Part shown: positions 11,692-23,300 of the stretch, piece by piece
Layout of the letters: each line of letters begins with the position of its first letter
Position numbering within the stretch: the first letter of the stretch is position 1
NCBI GenBank assembly: GCA_037447655.1
Contig: JBBHKE010001171.1
Span: 1 to 64,000 of the forward strand
Direction: 5' to 3'
DNA from: Zygnema cylindricum
Taxonomy: Eukaryota; Streptophyta; Zygnematophyceae; Zygnematales; Zygnemataceae
Length of the DNA: 64,000 nt
The notes under the pieces: generated by a model
What the model saw: the letters and a program-made list of their open reading frames with translations, nothing else
Database searches by the model: none
Told to the model about the DNA's origin: nothing
Translations under genes and position numbers: made by a program

Positions 11692-12025
11692 CACGTGTCG
11701 CGTACGGCGGGAGAAACCGAGGGCCGCCCCGGAGACCCGTGAAATTAGTTTTTTTTTTTTGTGGGTGTCGGTGGGAAGGGTGGCGGCGGCGAATGGCGCG
11801 ATTCGAACCGCGAAGACGGAGGTTGCTGGGACCTTGTCGCGCGGTTCATAATCGTACAAAAGGACGGATTGTCGGCCGAAGGGGAACGGCGCGCTGAAAA
11901 CGTGCTTTGCATCTGTTTCTTGTTAAATGCGCGTGGTTCAATTTTGTCGAACGTTACTGTTCTGAAATCGTGGACCACCAAGGGGAGGCCACGTGCAGGT
12001 ACGATCAAACGAATTTTTGCACGTG
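11692..12025 (-). promoter_or_regulatory. Cluster of three G-boxes (CACGTG) upstream of the pseudo-pyrophosphatase gene
   Basis: CACGTG occurs at 11692-11697, 11990-11995 and 12020-12025, that is 304 to 637 bp upstream of the minus-strand start codon. G-boxes are bound by plant bZIP (GBF/ABF) and bHLH factors. Being palindromic they have no strand; they are assigned to the only gene whose 5' end lies nearby. Function is inferred from position and motif only. Confidence 0.45.
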
Positions 12026-12353
12026 GGAATGATTGTTTTCTGATTCTTCTGGGGACGGGTGAACGCTTTGCGGTAGAAGGGTGCAGGGTGGCTAGGCTAC
12101 AAGAAGTGTTTGTCGAACATGCGGTGCCGACAATGGATACGAACTCTGTTCATATAAAGAGTCTGGATAACAGCACAAGTATCAGCAACGTACAATATCC
12201 GTATTGGACGTCAACAAAAAAGGCGTACCTTCCGTACATGTCACTGTTTCTGGTACAAGCCCTAACGATTTAAATTTTAAACTGTGGACACCCTAAATTG
12301 CTAGGCCGATAAGGCTGCCAAGAAATCCGTATGAAATTATAAACTTTCCAGTA
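12026..12353. other. Upstream spacer without recognised gene
   Basis: GC-moderate sequence between the G-box cluster and the first transposon. An open frame runs through 11761-12273, but its product is Gly/Arg-rich at the start, has no known motif, and overlaps the promoter region of the minus-strand gene. I do not support it as a gene. Confidence 0.4.
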
Positions 12354-12877
12354 CACCGCGAATATTTACTACAACGCGAATCGTAATCAGAGTAAAGAAA
12401 TAATTAGAGTAAAAAAAGATAAAAAAGTAATTATAGTTATGAACTCTAATTTTTGTGATAGAGCTTTTTCAAAAAGGAATTATCTCTAATTTAGTAATTT
12501 ATTTACGTATTCTAATTTGACGCGCTGAATATCTCTGCTGTAAATTAGGTATTCGAACAGAATCTGACATAACGTACAGTTTATCGTCACTATGACGTTT
12601 GCAGTACGCAGTTTGTTAAAACGCAGTTACATGATAACGGCCTGTATTAAATCATTATTTGTACTTTTCTACTTAATAAAGTACAAGTTTGCACGGTCAG
12701 ACACCAACCGTACGCCACACTATTTAAAGCACTGTATTAGAGTTATTAACGCTCATTCAAAAAGTACCTTAAATAGTATAATGAAAATTTTATAATCATT
12801 TACTCTATTTAACGTGATAGAGTCGAAATTTAAGGCGATCGAATTAGCGTTATTTACTCTACTTACGATTCGCGGTG
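12354..12877 (+). mobile_element. Mariner/Stowaway-like non-autonomous element, copy A
   Basis: 524 bp flanked by TA on both sides. The ends are inverted repeats beginning CACCGCGAAT and ending CGATTCGCGGTG. The interior (for example ATAACGGCCTGTATTAAATC and AAAAAGTACCTTAAA) matches copies at 18766-19625 (reverse) and 42967-43466. The left end carries a short internal disruption before the CGCGAATCGTAATCAGAGTA core. It has no transposase. The TA target duplication and TIR form suit Tc1/mariner-type MITEs. Confidence 0.75.
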
Positions 12878-15800
12878 TAGTGTAGATATATTATTAGGGT
12901 AAAGAAACAAATAGATTCACTCTATTCTGGGTTCAAATGCTTAGCGCCAACAAAACATTACCGCTGATTGACAGACCTAACACTAACCGTAATTCGGATG
13001 CACATACCCGCACAGTGGGAGCTGTAGCCTGCGTGTTCACATTGTCGACGTTTGAACATGTGAGAACAAGTTCACGCAATTTTCCCTCGTCTTCATCACT
13101 AGGAATCAAATCTGAGTGCGATTTCCAGTGTCCACGCCTCTCACTTTCCAGTATCGACGCCGTTTTCTCACATTTTTTTGTACTTGTGTACGAAGTAGGG
13201 AGCAGTTTTGGTATGGCCTGACATATTTGAGACGTTACACTTTCAAAACCGCCCAGGTTAAACCGTAGCTATATAGATATAGTAAAGGGAAAAATATAAT
13301 TATCACTTCTATATTGGGCTAAAGGGTCAAGTTTTAAGGGCGACTAAATAGTGTTTCTAACTCTAATGGCAATTCACGGTGCACTGTTATGTATCGTTAG
13401 CCTCTCATCGATAAGCAATATATACCTTTTTTATACTTACCAATATTATCGCGATACTTTACCGATATACCGCGCAAAACACTCCATAATTATTAGGCCG
13501 ACAATTACCGTGATAAATTGTACTCTACATACCTTATATGTTTATTATTATTTTCACGAAGAACACCCCCTCACTCATCCCCCCCCCCCCCGTTCCCCCT
13601 CCAACTAATGTATCAAGATAATTTTTTGTTGGTCCCGCAACAATAAATCGAAGTTGATTAAGTCATTCATCATTTCCTTTACGTAAAATAGAGTAATGTA
13701 TTATTTGGTGTTTTAGGTCCTGGGGTCAACATTTAGGGCCCCCATTCACCGTTATTACCACTGATAATGATTCTTAATGTGCTAGTATTTTTCAGAGGGT
13801 TTGAATATTTCGTCAATTTTTATGTTTAACAACATAAAAGGACCGTCAAACGGAATTGTTACTTCGATTATAAAGGTGTTTCTCGTGTGTAAAAGTTGTG
13901 AATGTTACTATCTAAATATCGGGCCAAAGTTGCACACAAGACACGACATTAAATTGTAAAAAACCAATGAATGAAATAACCTACTACGAAAAGTAAAACA
14001 TCATTCATAAAATCAAATAAATCGAGTTTTTTTCATGCTAATAGCCAAACCCTACCAGAAGTACGATTATCCGCGATCACTTTTAAACGCATTATTCGTG
14101 TTCAATCGCACAATCAAAAAAAAAAAACGAGTTTCAAATTAAAGACCAAATAACGATTTTCCTTTTTTATCCATGTACTATACAAAACATGATTTAAATG
14201 TAAGTGTGCATGACCGTGACAGCTTCGTGGTAGTAATGTTTGTAGCATCTGAGCATAACAACCAAAAACGTAAAAAATATAATAAATAAATATTTGTAAA
14301 AATCATCAAAAGTGAATAGATAATAAATACTAGTATGCCTTACAAATAGTCTATACATAGGGCCTGCGTGTCACAACCTAAAAATACCTAATACAAAATG
14401 CCAACGCTACTAATAGCACGTGCATATATGCAATAATTAGCACATAAGTAAATCTTGGAGTCCACAACAGTCATTCAAAAGCTCTATCAAATAAAGGCCA
14501 AAATTTGGTTGAAAGGTCGCGGACATATGTTGATATTACAAAGATAAACCATTAGATGTAGAGAGCTGATAGGTCATTTAACTTAAAGAAATCATTGAAT
14601 TCAGTAATGTAACAAGTTGTTGAAAAACGAGTCCAATGTATAAAGATCATTGAAACAAATGGTATGAATTTGTCAACCAAATCTTGATGTTTGTCGTATT
14701 TTTTGGCAAAGGCCGTTACATGTTGAGTGGCAGTTGTATGAACCATCGAGAGCGACGAAATATTAGATTCTGTGGGGTGTGTGAGAACCACGCCATCCTT
14801 TGCATCTCATGTTTTATCTTGTAGATGGACATTAGTTTTAACGTTAATCGAACAATGTTCCACGTCTCGATGGCTCAGTGAAATAACTTAATGTCGCGGT
14901 TAGCATTTCTTTTTTTTTGTTATGTAAAGTCATTATTTTTTATGTAACTATTTTATAATATAATGTGTTTATTACAAATCTTACAGTCTACAAAAAAAAG
15001 CATTAAACTGTATCGATGTATATGGTAGTTGTGTGACACCATACGCACGAGTATGTATTTTAAACGCGTCACCATTGGTTTTAGTATTGTATTGTGGTGC
15101 ATGCGGATGGGTAAGATGTTGGTTTTTTTGACAATGTTCAATATTTCTAAGAGCAAAGGGCAAAAAAAAAGACGAATACCACTCGTCTTATATGTTATGT
15201 TGTACGCAAATATGTGTAAACCATATTACAATTGACGTCATTTTACAACTTTGGATGTATTTTAGCTTGTCGTCTTTCTGTATTGGACCCTTTACCACGT
15301 CATATTATCTCACTTTCAAACTAATGTTGAAATCCACTCTTGGGTCAATTTTAGTTAAAGTAGGAAGTTGTTCCGCACATGCCATACGTGTTTGAACATT
15401 TTTGCACGAGGGAGAGTACGATTTTTTTTTTCACGTCATGCACGTGTACTTTGAATTTATTTAGGGTCTCATACCTCCACTTCATTCATGCGTCCTTTGC
15501 AAAAAGTGTACGCATGTCGCCTTTCCCTCTCCATCTTATATCGTCGGTCCCCTCTCCCTCTTACGAGAATGAAACACAACAATATTGGTACGAAACGGAA
15601 GACCTTAAAAAAAAACTACCTTCACTATCGTTGGACATAAGTTGATGCCAAATCGATTAAGAAGGACAAAAAGGTATCGTAAATCATGGCTAACATTTTT
15701 AAAATTAATAGTGTCGGCTTTGTCACAAGTGAGCAAGACGTCACGATGTCACAAAAAACTACAACGCCTACGTCGTAAAAAAAAAAAAATGTCACAAACG

Positions 15801-16252
15801 TATGAAGCGTCTATTACCCTCACGGTTTTAAGTATCGATTTCATTTTCGCACGTTGGAACACTTTGAAAAGTACGGAGAATCTTCACTATAATTCATAGT
15901 TACATCTCAAAGTTGTTATCACATGGGCACACAGCCAAAGGCCTCCAAGCAAAATGTCGGTGATAATCGTTACAGTTTTGGTTCTTGACGTCGCAATTTT
16001 TGCGTAGAGCGGTAGAGTGTTTTAAATTTCTCCGCACATGTACAGTATAGACACGCAAACAATTGCATAGACATGAAAGTACTCACTTGGGACAAGTTGA
16101 AAAGTATTTTTTAATTCTCCGTTTACTTTAAGAGGTTAAGTAAGTATACACGACCTGGACCGGAGGGCTTAAAGTCTCGCGGAGTCGTGGACACACGCCT
16201 CCTAACATGAGATTTAGGCAGTTAATCTTTTGAAGCAACAACTGCAACATGC
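12878..16252. other. Gene-free, repeat-derived spacer
   Basis: No supported genes. It holds degraded repeats: 12930-13110 resembles 40900-41060 (shared CGTTTGAACATGTGAGA-type segment); about 13260-13460 resembles 43980-44510 (ends near AATTCACGGTGCA and ATATCGCGATA-rich hAT-like sequence); 15400-15800 resembles 44880-45350 and 39355-39560 (shared CACAAGTGAGC and GACGTCAC motifs). There is a C-homopolymer near 13580. The remaining AT-rich sequence shows nothing I recognise. Confidence 0.5.
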
Positions 16253-16556
16253 CATAGTTCAAAAGTAGGTGAAAGTAGGCCCATACAATATGCCTATTGT
16301 ATGCAAAACATACAATTTGACCTTAAGACCCATATTGTATTCAGACCAATTCGGACCAATTAAAACATTCGGACCAAAAATTGGATCAATTAAAACATTC
16401 GGACCAAAAATATTTGTTTTCACCGTCAGATTCGGACAATCGGACGGTCGCTGATCAAAGTAGCGATCTAAGAAGATCACATGAAAAGCCCATAACACCT
16501 TACGCTAAAGTCACCGACCAAAGGCCTACCATAAAAACGCCTACTTTTGAACTATG
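16253..16556. mobile_element. hAT-like MITE with perfect 8-bp target-site duplication
   Basis: 304 bp. Terminal inverted repeats CATAGTTCAAAAGTAGG and CCTACTTTTGAACTATG are flanked by direct repeats CAACATGC at 16245-16252 and 16557-16564. Eight-bp duplications are diagnostic of the hAT/P class; the terminal CATAG is compatible with hAT ends. The interior contains short inverted GGACCAATTAAAACATTC-type repeats. There is no transposase. The right third is repeated at 45481-45600. Confidence 0.85.
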
Positions 16557-16608
16557 CAACATGCAGATTGTTCAACCAGACAAAGTCGTGTGCGGATAAA
16601 TCCAAAGT

Positions 16609-16746
16609 AAACGTTTTGAAATCCGTTGACTTCCTAAAAATCAAACAAATGGGGACACTTGGCACTCGGTGACCGCTAACGTTTTGAAATCCGTTGACTT
16701 CCTAAAAATCAAACAAATGGGGACACTTGGCACTTGGTGACCGCTA
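16609..16746. repeat. Two tandem 69-bp direct repeats
   Basis: The 69-bp unit beginning AACGTTTTGAAATCCG and ending GGTGACCGCT is present twice in tandem, starting at 16609 and 16678, with almost no differences (GGCACTCGG versus GGCACTTGG). A degenerate partial third unit (GGTGACCGATAACAGG) follows. The duplication looks recent. Confidence 0.85.
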
Positions 16747-17302
16747 ACAGGGAAAGACTGGTGACCGATAACAGGAAAACAAACTGCTTGTCAGTGTCCG
16801 TCCAAATTAGAGCTCAACTTGCAACAATGCAAACTTGCAAAGTGACGCAATTTAGCAGCACGCAACAGTGCGCAGGTGTTCATAACGTCGCGGGCACATG
16901 AAGACATCTATTTCGCTGTATGTGAGTTTTTCACGTGACGTGTCGCGCTATGTTTGAAGAATGTTAAAACATCCATAAATTAAGGAAACATTACATAATA
17001 AATTGTGAGAAATGATGAGCGCGTGCGTATTTCACTGCTATTTTGGTTGGGGGCAAGCGCCTACGTCAGCTTGTCCATAGTAAGACAATTCCGTACATAT
17101 TGTTACATATAAGGTTCAGTATCGTTGAGTCCAAATTTGACGGTCAATCCATTGAAGAGCTTTGACTTGCGAAATGAACCGGCTAGAATTTCACCTCGCT
17201 GGTGAGCATCTAACCGTCCAATCCACACGGCTGGCCACCTTTTACGCTACCAAATCTACGACAACCACGTGTAAAGAAAAGTGTTGCGCGCTAGCCCACT
17301 TT
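16747..17302. other. Spacer without recognised features
   Basis: Intergenic sequence between the 69-bp duplication and the foldback element. No gene and no complete repeat seen. Part of it (around 17120-17280) resembles the arms of the element at 35968-38223, with TTTGACGGTCAATC- and CGGCAACCACATGT-like strings. Confidence 0.45.
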
Positions 17303-18704
17303 TAGGGTAACATTCCAATAGGGTGACGCTCCATTAGGCGAAAAGTGGGATTCGTTATTGGATGTCGTACGATTTCGTACATAGCCGTACAGAGCCGTAC
17401 CATTTTATTTTTTTTCGTTACTGGAAAGCTGTCGGGAAGCTCCAATGATGTAGGCGTAATTCCTGACCGTTGGATGTTTCACATTTTGAGATCCGCGAGG
17501 CAATCGAGCACATCATCCAGTGGGCCCCAACTCTCCTCGCTTGGGGCCCACTAGATGATTTCCATTGGTACACGTGTATAGCAAAAAAAATATCTACGTT
17601 GTACAAGCGTACATGCCATGTGCCTCCTGCCACGTTGAATGCAGGTCAGGTGAAAATATCCTCGCACGCTCCGTCTGACATCCACCGACATTCAACGTTT
17701 GCCGCGACCTTCAAGGTTTTGTCGCGTCTTTTTGCCATTCCGTTTCGAAATTTTGATTTCCATTTTCAAAATCAAAATGTAGCCAAAAACTATATGTACG
17801 AATCATTAATTACCTCCGGTGGTACATAAATTTCGTACAGATATTCCGTTTGTAGATTCTTTTAAAGATTTTTAGAATCTGGACTCTAACCTACGTGGCG
17901 CCAATCATAATTGAGGAAGGTTTGTTACTAGGCCGACACAATGTAGCGGACTTCCAGTAAATGCTACCAGTAGACATGTCCGTACATTTAGTAGGACCGC
18001 CTAATGGAATGTCACCCTTAGGCGATCCTAGTAAATGTACGGACAAGTCAACTGACAGCGTTTACTGGAAGTCCACTCCATTTTGTCGGGACAGTAACAA
18101 ACCTTCCTCAATTATGATTAGAGCCACATAGGTTAGAGTCCAGATTCTAAAATATTTAAAAAATCTACAAACGGAATATCTGTAAAGAAAAATATATGTA
18201 CATCCTGATGACTAATGATTCGTACGTAAAGTTTTCGGCCAGATTTTGATTTGTAAAATAGAAATCAAAATTTCGAAACAGAATGGCAAAGGGACGAGGC
18301 AAACTTTGAAGGTCGCGGCAAACTTTGAATGTCGGTGGATGTCAGACGGAGCGTGCGAGGATATTTTCAACCTGAACTGCATTCAGGCAAATGGCCTATA
18401 CAACGTGCACGCCTATGATCGCTTGTTCAAAGTATATATTTTTTTACGTGTACCAATGGTAACTCTCCTCGAGGAGAGTTGGGGGCCACTGGATGATGTA
18501 CGCTATTGCTTCGCGGATCTCAAAAAGTGAAAATCCAACGGTCAAGAAATACGCCTACATCATTGGAGCTTCCCGACAGCTTTCCAGTAACGATGTTTCG
18601 TATGACAAAAAAAAATTATGGTACGGCTCTATAAACCACTGTACGAAAAAAACATACGACGTCCAGTAACGAACCCCACTGTTCGTCTAATGGAAAGTTA
18701 CCCT
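17303..18704. mobile_element. Foldback / Mutator-like element, ~1.4 kb, with 11-bp target-site duplication
   Basis: Almost the whole element is one large inverted repeat with ~690-bp arms meeting near 18015. The left end AGGGTAACATTCC and right end GGAAAGTTACCCT are complementary. Direct repeats TAGCCCACTTT flank it at 17292-17302 and 18705-18715. Long terminal repeats with 9-11 bp duplications suit MULE or foldback elements. The arms share GACCGCCTAATGGAATG-type termini with several other copies in the window. Open frames inside (17470-17829, 18246-18530) are the two arms read through and lack protein motifs. Confidence 0.8.
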
Positions 18705-18765
18705 TAGCCCACTTTCCAATAAGTGTAAATGAGCTCGTCGACATCATATAGGCACACTCAATATA

Positions 18766-19625
18766 CACCACGAATCGTAATTAGTAGTGTTGGGTATCGG
18801 GTAAACTCATGTCGCGATAATTTCGATATTCGATATATCGAATATCGATCGAGCAGACTCTTCGATATATCGTACCGGGACCAACATAAACCATAGCGAT
18901 ATATATCGTACGGGAAATCATACGGATCCCCGTCCCCCCCCCCCCCCCCCCCCCCCCCCCAACCCACGGAGTGCGCGCGGGGGGGGAGGGGGTTGAAAAA
19001 AAATTGGCAAAACAAAATCGTATAAATATTCGGATATTTGGCTTCTAGGTACATGGATTCGATATATCGATTATCGGATACCTAAAATTCAATATATATC
19101 GAATATCGACAATAGGTCTTCGATACACGACACTAGTAATTAGAGTAATATACGCTAATTCCGTCACCCCAAAATTTTACTATATCACCATAAATAGAGT
19201 ACATTATTCTAAATTATTATTTACGTTATCTAAGGTACTTTTTGAATAAGCGTTAATAACTATGATACAATGTCGTTTTAAATAGTGTGGCGTACAGTCG
19301 GTGTGTGACCGTGCAAAATTGTACTTTAATAAGTTAAAAAATACAAATAAAGATTTAATAGAGACTATTATCGTGCAAATGCGTTTTAACAAAACGCGTA
19401 GTGAAAACGTCATGTTGACGATAAATTGTACATTTTGTCAGGTTCCGTACCAATACCTAGTTTACGGTGGATATATTAAGCTCGTCAAATTATAATACTT
19501 AAATAAATTAGAGTAAATTCCTTTTTGAAAAAGTTATATCACATAAATCAGAGTTTATAACTCTAATTATATTATTCTCTTTTTTTACTCTAATTTTTTC
19601 ATTACTCTAATTACGATTCGCGGTG
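18766..19625 (-). mobile_element. Mariner/Stowaway-like element, copy B, interrupted by a hAT-like insertion
   Basis: Reverse-orientation copy of the element at 12354-12877, TA-flanked, with ends CACCACGAATCGTAATTAG and CTAATTACGATTCGCGGTG. It is split at 18785-19135 by a hAT-like element; removing the insert and one duplication leaves about 500 bp, matching copies A and C. Confidence 0.8.
18785..19135. mobile_element. hAT-like MITE nested in the mariner-like copy B
   Basis: 351 bp with ends TAGTGTTGGGTATCG and CGATACACGACACTA, flanked by perfect 8-bp direct repeats GTAATTAG (18777-18784 and 19136-19143). It is rich in ATATCGATA-type palindromes and contains a run of about two dozen C residues at 18936-18960. 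No transposase. It is the same family as 30724-31538. Confidence 0.85.
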
Positions 19626-20084
19626 TACTGGTCGTAATATTGATCCCTCATTCCATGTCATATTCAAGGTGGCTTTCTATCAGGAAATTATGTAATTGTA
19701 CGACCAACTGTACGGGTTGGGTTAAGTGAGACGATGTTCCATCACGTAGACTTTGTAAACCACGTGTTCTAAATAGAGTGGCACCACGTACCGTACGATC
19801 CGATATTGAATATCCTTAACAAAATTAACACCGACAAATTTCACTTCAAATATTCACTTGCGTACCATGTTCATGCGTAACCAAGTCATCATACGACAAA
19901 ACTTTTATACTTTTTGCAAACGCCAACTCGTTTTTTTGGTTTATGTTTTCGAACATGACGAAAATCCTTTGCCGGAAATAGTGGGACTAGACAAATGACC
20001 GTTTCGAGATTACTTTTTTTATTTTCGGTTGCATTTTGAAAGATACATACCATGTGGGAATATTGTGAATTTTCGTTGGTTGTC

Positions 20085-20371
20085 TATCGTGACACGTATA
20101 TTAATCGTCCAGCCTGTCGCGATTCATTTTTTTCTGTAGCTGACAACCCTCCTCTTACAGCTAGGTTGTCACCTACATAGTAAAATAAAGCAAATGCCTC
20201 ACAAATGAATATCCGACGATCAGTGTTATCTCTAAAACCTTCGGAGAGTATTGGCAAGATTTTATGTAATGTTGTTTTACGCATAAAAACAAAATAAAAG
20301 GTACGGTTTAGTACGGATAGGCGTGGATTTCTGTAAACTACCCCATTTTTTGACAGATGGAACGTCACCCT
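20085..20371. repeat. Fragment of the GGAACGTCACCCT-ended TIR family
   Basis: Reverse-complement similarity to 36344-36590: shared CTCCGAAGGTTT-, CATTTTTTTCTGTA- and GTTTACAGAAATCC-like strings. It ends with GATGGAACGTCACCCT, the family terminus. The other end was not located, so this may be a partial copy. Confidence 0.6.
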
Positions 20372-23300
20372 AATGTATTAACACGTCAATATTGGCACAT
20401 ATGTATATGTAATCTTCCATCGACATTCTTTCGAACTTCGCATAAACGCCTCGCTTGGAGAGATACGCATCAACATTCACTTTGGAAAGCATTCCGAGTT
20501 AAGGATTAACCGTTATTAAAGATAAATTATGTTTGCATGACATAGTTTGATCAATGACCCGCTTAGCTCAACCCTTCTTGCAAATTCCCCTTAAGTATTA
20601 TAAAACATCAATATTTAAGTAGAGGTTTAATGCACTAGTTACCATTGCTCCATTTTAAATCGCTTGCTTAAAGTTAACATTTTGTGATAAAATTCTGATT
20701 TCCACTATCTTTCTTTTAGGGAAAAGGTGTCGAAGTCGTTTTTCAATTCCCACGTATCTATCACAACCTTGAGTAATGTAGTTCCAAACCAAAATGTGCG
20801 CTCCATCAAAAAGGTTTGTAATTGGGTTTATCACTGATCGTATTTGACACAATATCGACTCCCTTAAATACACCAACCTTTTAATCTTTTCAATTGTAAA
20901 TACGATTCTTATAGTTTTTCACGTTCGTCAAACAATTTAATAACTATACGTTATAAACCCACGAAGACTATTTGTAAATGTTGATCTTTTCACTACTGCT
21001 ACATGTTACAAACTATAATTAAAGAATATGGATTAGCTCTAAAAAAATAACATATGTTGAGGTATGTCATTCGTCCAATAAAAATTGACTTCATCTATTT
21101 TATGTCGTGTATGTACCTCGTGTGATATGGTTTGTAAAAAATGATCGTATGGTGATGTTTTTTTTTTTTTGCCTTTTTTTGTCTGATACGAACATAACTT
21201 ACACATTTATTTGTGCGTGAACATATGGTCAAAGGATAAAAAAATGCCCCACGAAACACGTCTCTTTGTCTTTCACCTATGGGAACACTATTATATTCGA
21301 AAACCCACTTTTGCCATAAGAACCAAATCATTATATCGCACGATTTATGATAACCACACATTTAATAAAATGCACGTGATTTTCCTTTGATTTTTGAGGT
21401 CGTTGCATATTATCGCTTTCAAAACACATTACTAAAATGAATCGTTGACCCTATAATGTAATCAAAACATAAACACCATTGGACTTGCTAACATTGACAG
21501 GAGTTGCCATTAAAATTTGCAAATCAATATTTTCCATAACACATCAAGTTTTGATTTTTAATTGTTTTGCTCTTTCTTTTCATTTCGAGGACACGTGGGT
21601 GAACCTATCACTTTATGGTCAATGGCAACACTTCATTTACGGTCAAATTATTGTTATTTGTATGTTCTCCAAATTTTTGACACTATATATCCCACCCCCT
21701 GGGTGTTATCAAACTAAATTCAAATTTTACAAAATAATTTATATATGATATAAAATAGGTCGGATAGAATCAAGGACAACTCACACGGATAAGTCACTAA
21801 TAGTAGCCATTAAGAGTATTAGACGGGATAAACACTTATGTATGTGTACTTATGATAGCATCTATAGCCTAAGGTCCTCTTATCGACATATTAACCAAAA
21901 TGAACGTATAATCCACCCAACGTTCATAACAACTTATAAAAAGTATTTTTACCATGCAAATGTTATATTGTTTCTCACTACGTTGTTAACAAACATCGTG
22001 AAAGCTTAAGTATTTGATTTTTTTCTTATGACGTAAATTACGCTACTCGATTCAACTCTCTCAAACTCCCATTTCAAGCTTAAAGGTTGGTTATTGAGAC
22101 TTTTACATAAATTTTCTCACACCCTCTCTGTTTTTTCCACTTTTTAAAGATTCTCGCCCACTAATACAAAAATCGTCAAACTAATCATTTGCAATACGAG
22201 TTTGTCATTCGGGGTTTTTTTGTAATAATAGGTGTTTTAATCATCTAATGGCATTGAGACACATTTTCCACCAAGAGTTGTGAATTAACACATACGAACC
22301 CACTAGCTCGGAAAACCCGGTTTCATTAGTAAAGCGTGTTACTTGTACCATACTAACGTTTGTTGCTTAATCTTACGTATACACATATGTATACAACATG
22401 CCAAATAAGATTTTAATGAGAAAAATATAACCGATCGATCTCGTTTAAACGTTGGAAGAATTATGTGATATATTGAGTAAAGACACGTTGAAGTGTATGA
22501 AATCCTTGTATGATATCATTTTGTGATCTCAGTTATATTGTCCACTTTCTCCAATCGTAGGATTGAGCGATAAAATCATACGCGGAGAATTTAATTGCTT
22601 ATTTTTCTACAATGGATAGTGTGGTTGTATAATTAACGATTATTTTATTACATTTTAATCGTCAATATTGTTTGTGATGATTTAGTTGGACGCAAAACTT
22701 GTCAAAATTTTCAAACATAACCGTTATAGGTCAACTTACAAAAGGCCATTTATCGGTCACTCCTCCTTTCATAGATATTCATAAAGCTCTTACTGATTTC
22801 TTTATGGTTTATGAATACACCTAAGGTGAGAACTTGCGAGTCTAAACATTTATATGGTTAGTGAAACTCTAAAGGTTTTCAAAGTAGCAAGTTTTACAAT
22901 GATTTCTATTTATTCAGTAACAAAAGTCAAAACATGGTTATAAATTTTCATACAAGAGGTTGATATAAGTTCGTACTTAATAAACTTAATGTATTTTTTT
23001 CCAAATGCAAATCTGGATAATAAATCTTTTTATATCATATAAAAGATTCTTAACGTTTTTGTTGACTTTAGTTTTTACAGTTGCAACACGTTTAACAGAA
23101 GAAGAATCGTTTATTCTTGTTGTCAAACAAATGGAATGTTTATGATAGATATAACTAGTAAATTAAGTTTGGTGGAGATGTTGTGGATGAAGTGCCTAAA
23201 ATAGTTAAAACTTAAAAAAAGTTGTTTTTAAAGGTAAAGATAAAAAACATTTTTGATTTAAGATAAACAAAAAAAATGTAAATTAACGACATAAAAAAAT

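Noticed and set aside
11795-11815. tRNA-like T-loop (GGTTCGAATC on the minus strand)
   Set aside because: The T-stem does not pair and no D-arm, anticodon arm or acceptor stem can be folded around it.
11389-11859. N-terminal extension of the pseudo-pyrophosphatase frame by 157 codons
   Set aside because: The extension is largely encoded by a CT/GA microsatellite and homopolymers; the family N-terminus begins at the ATG at 11388.
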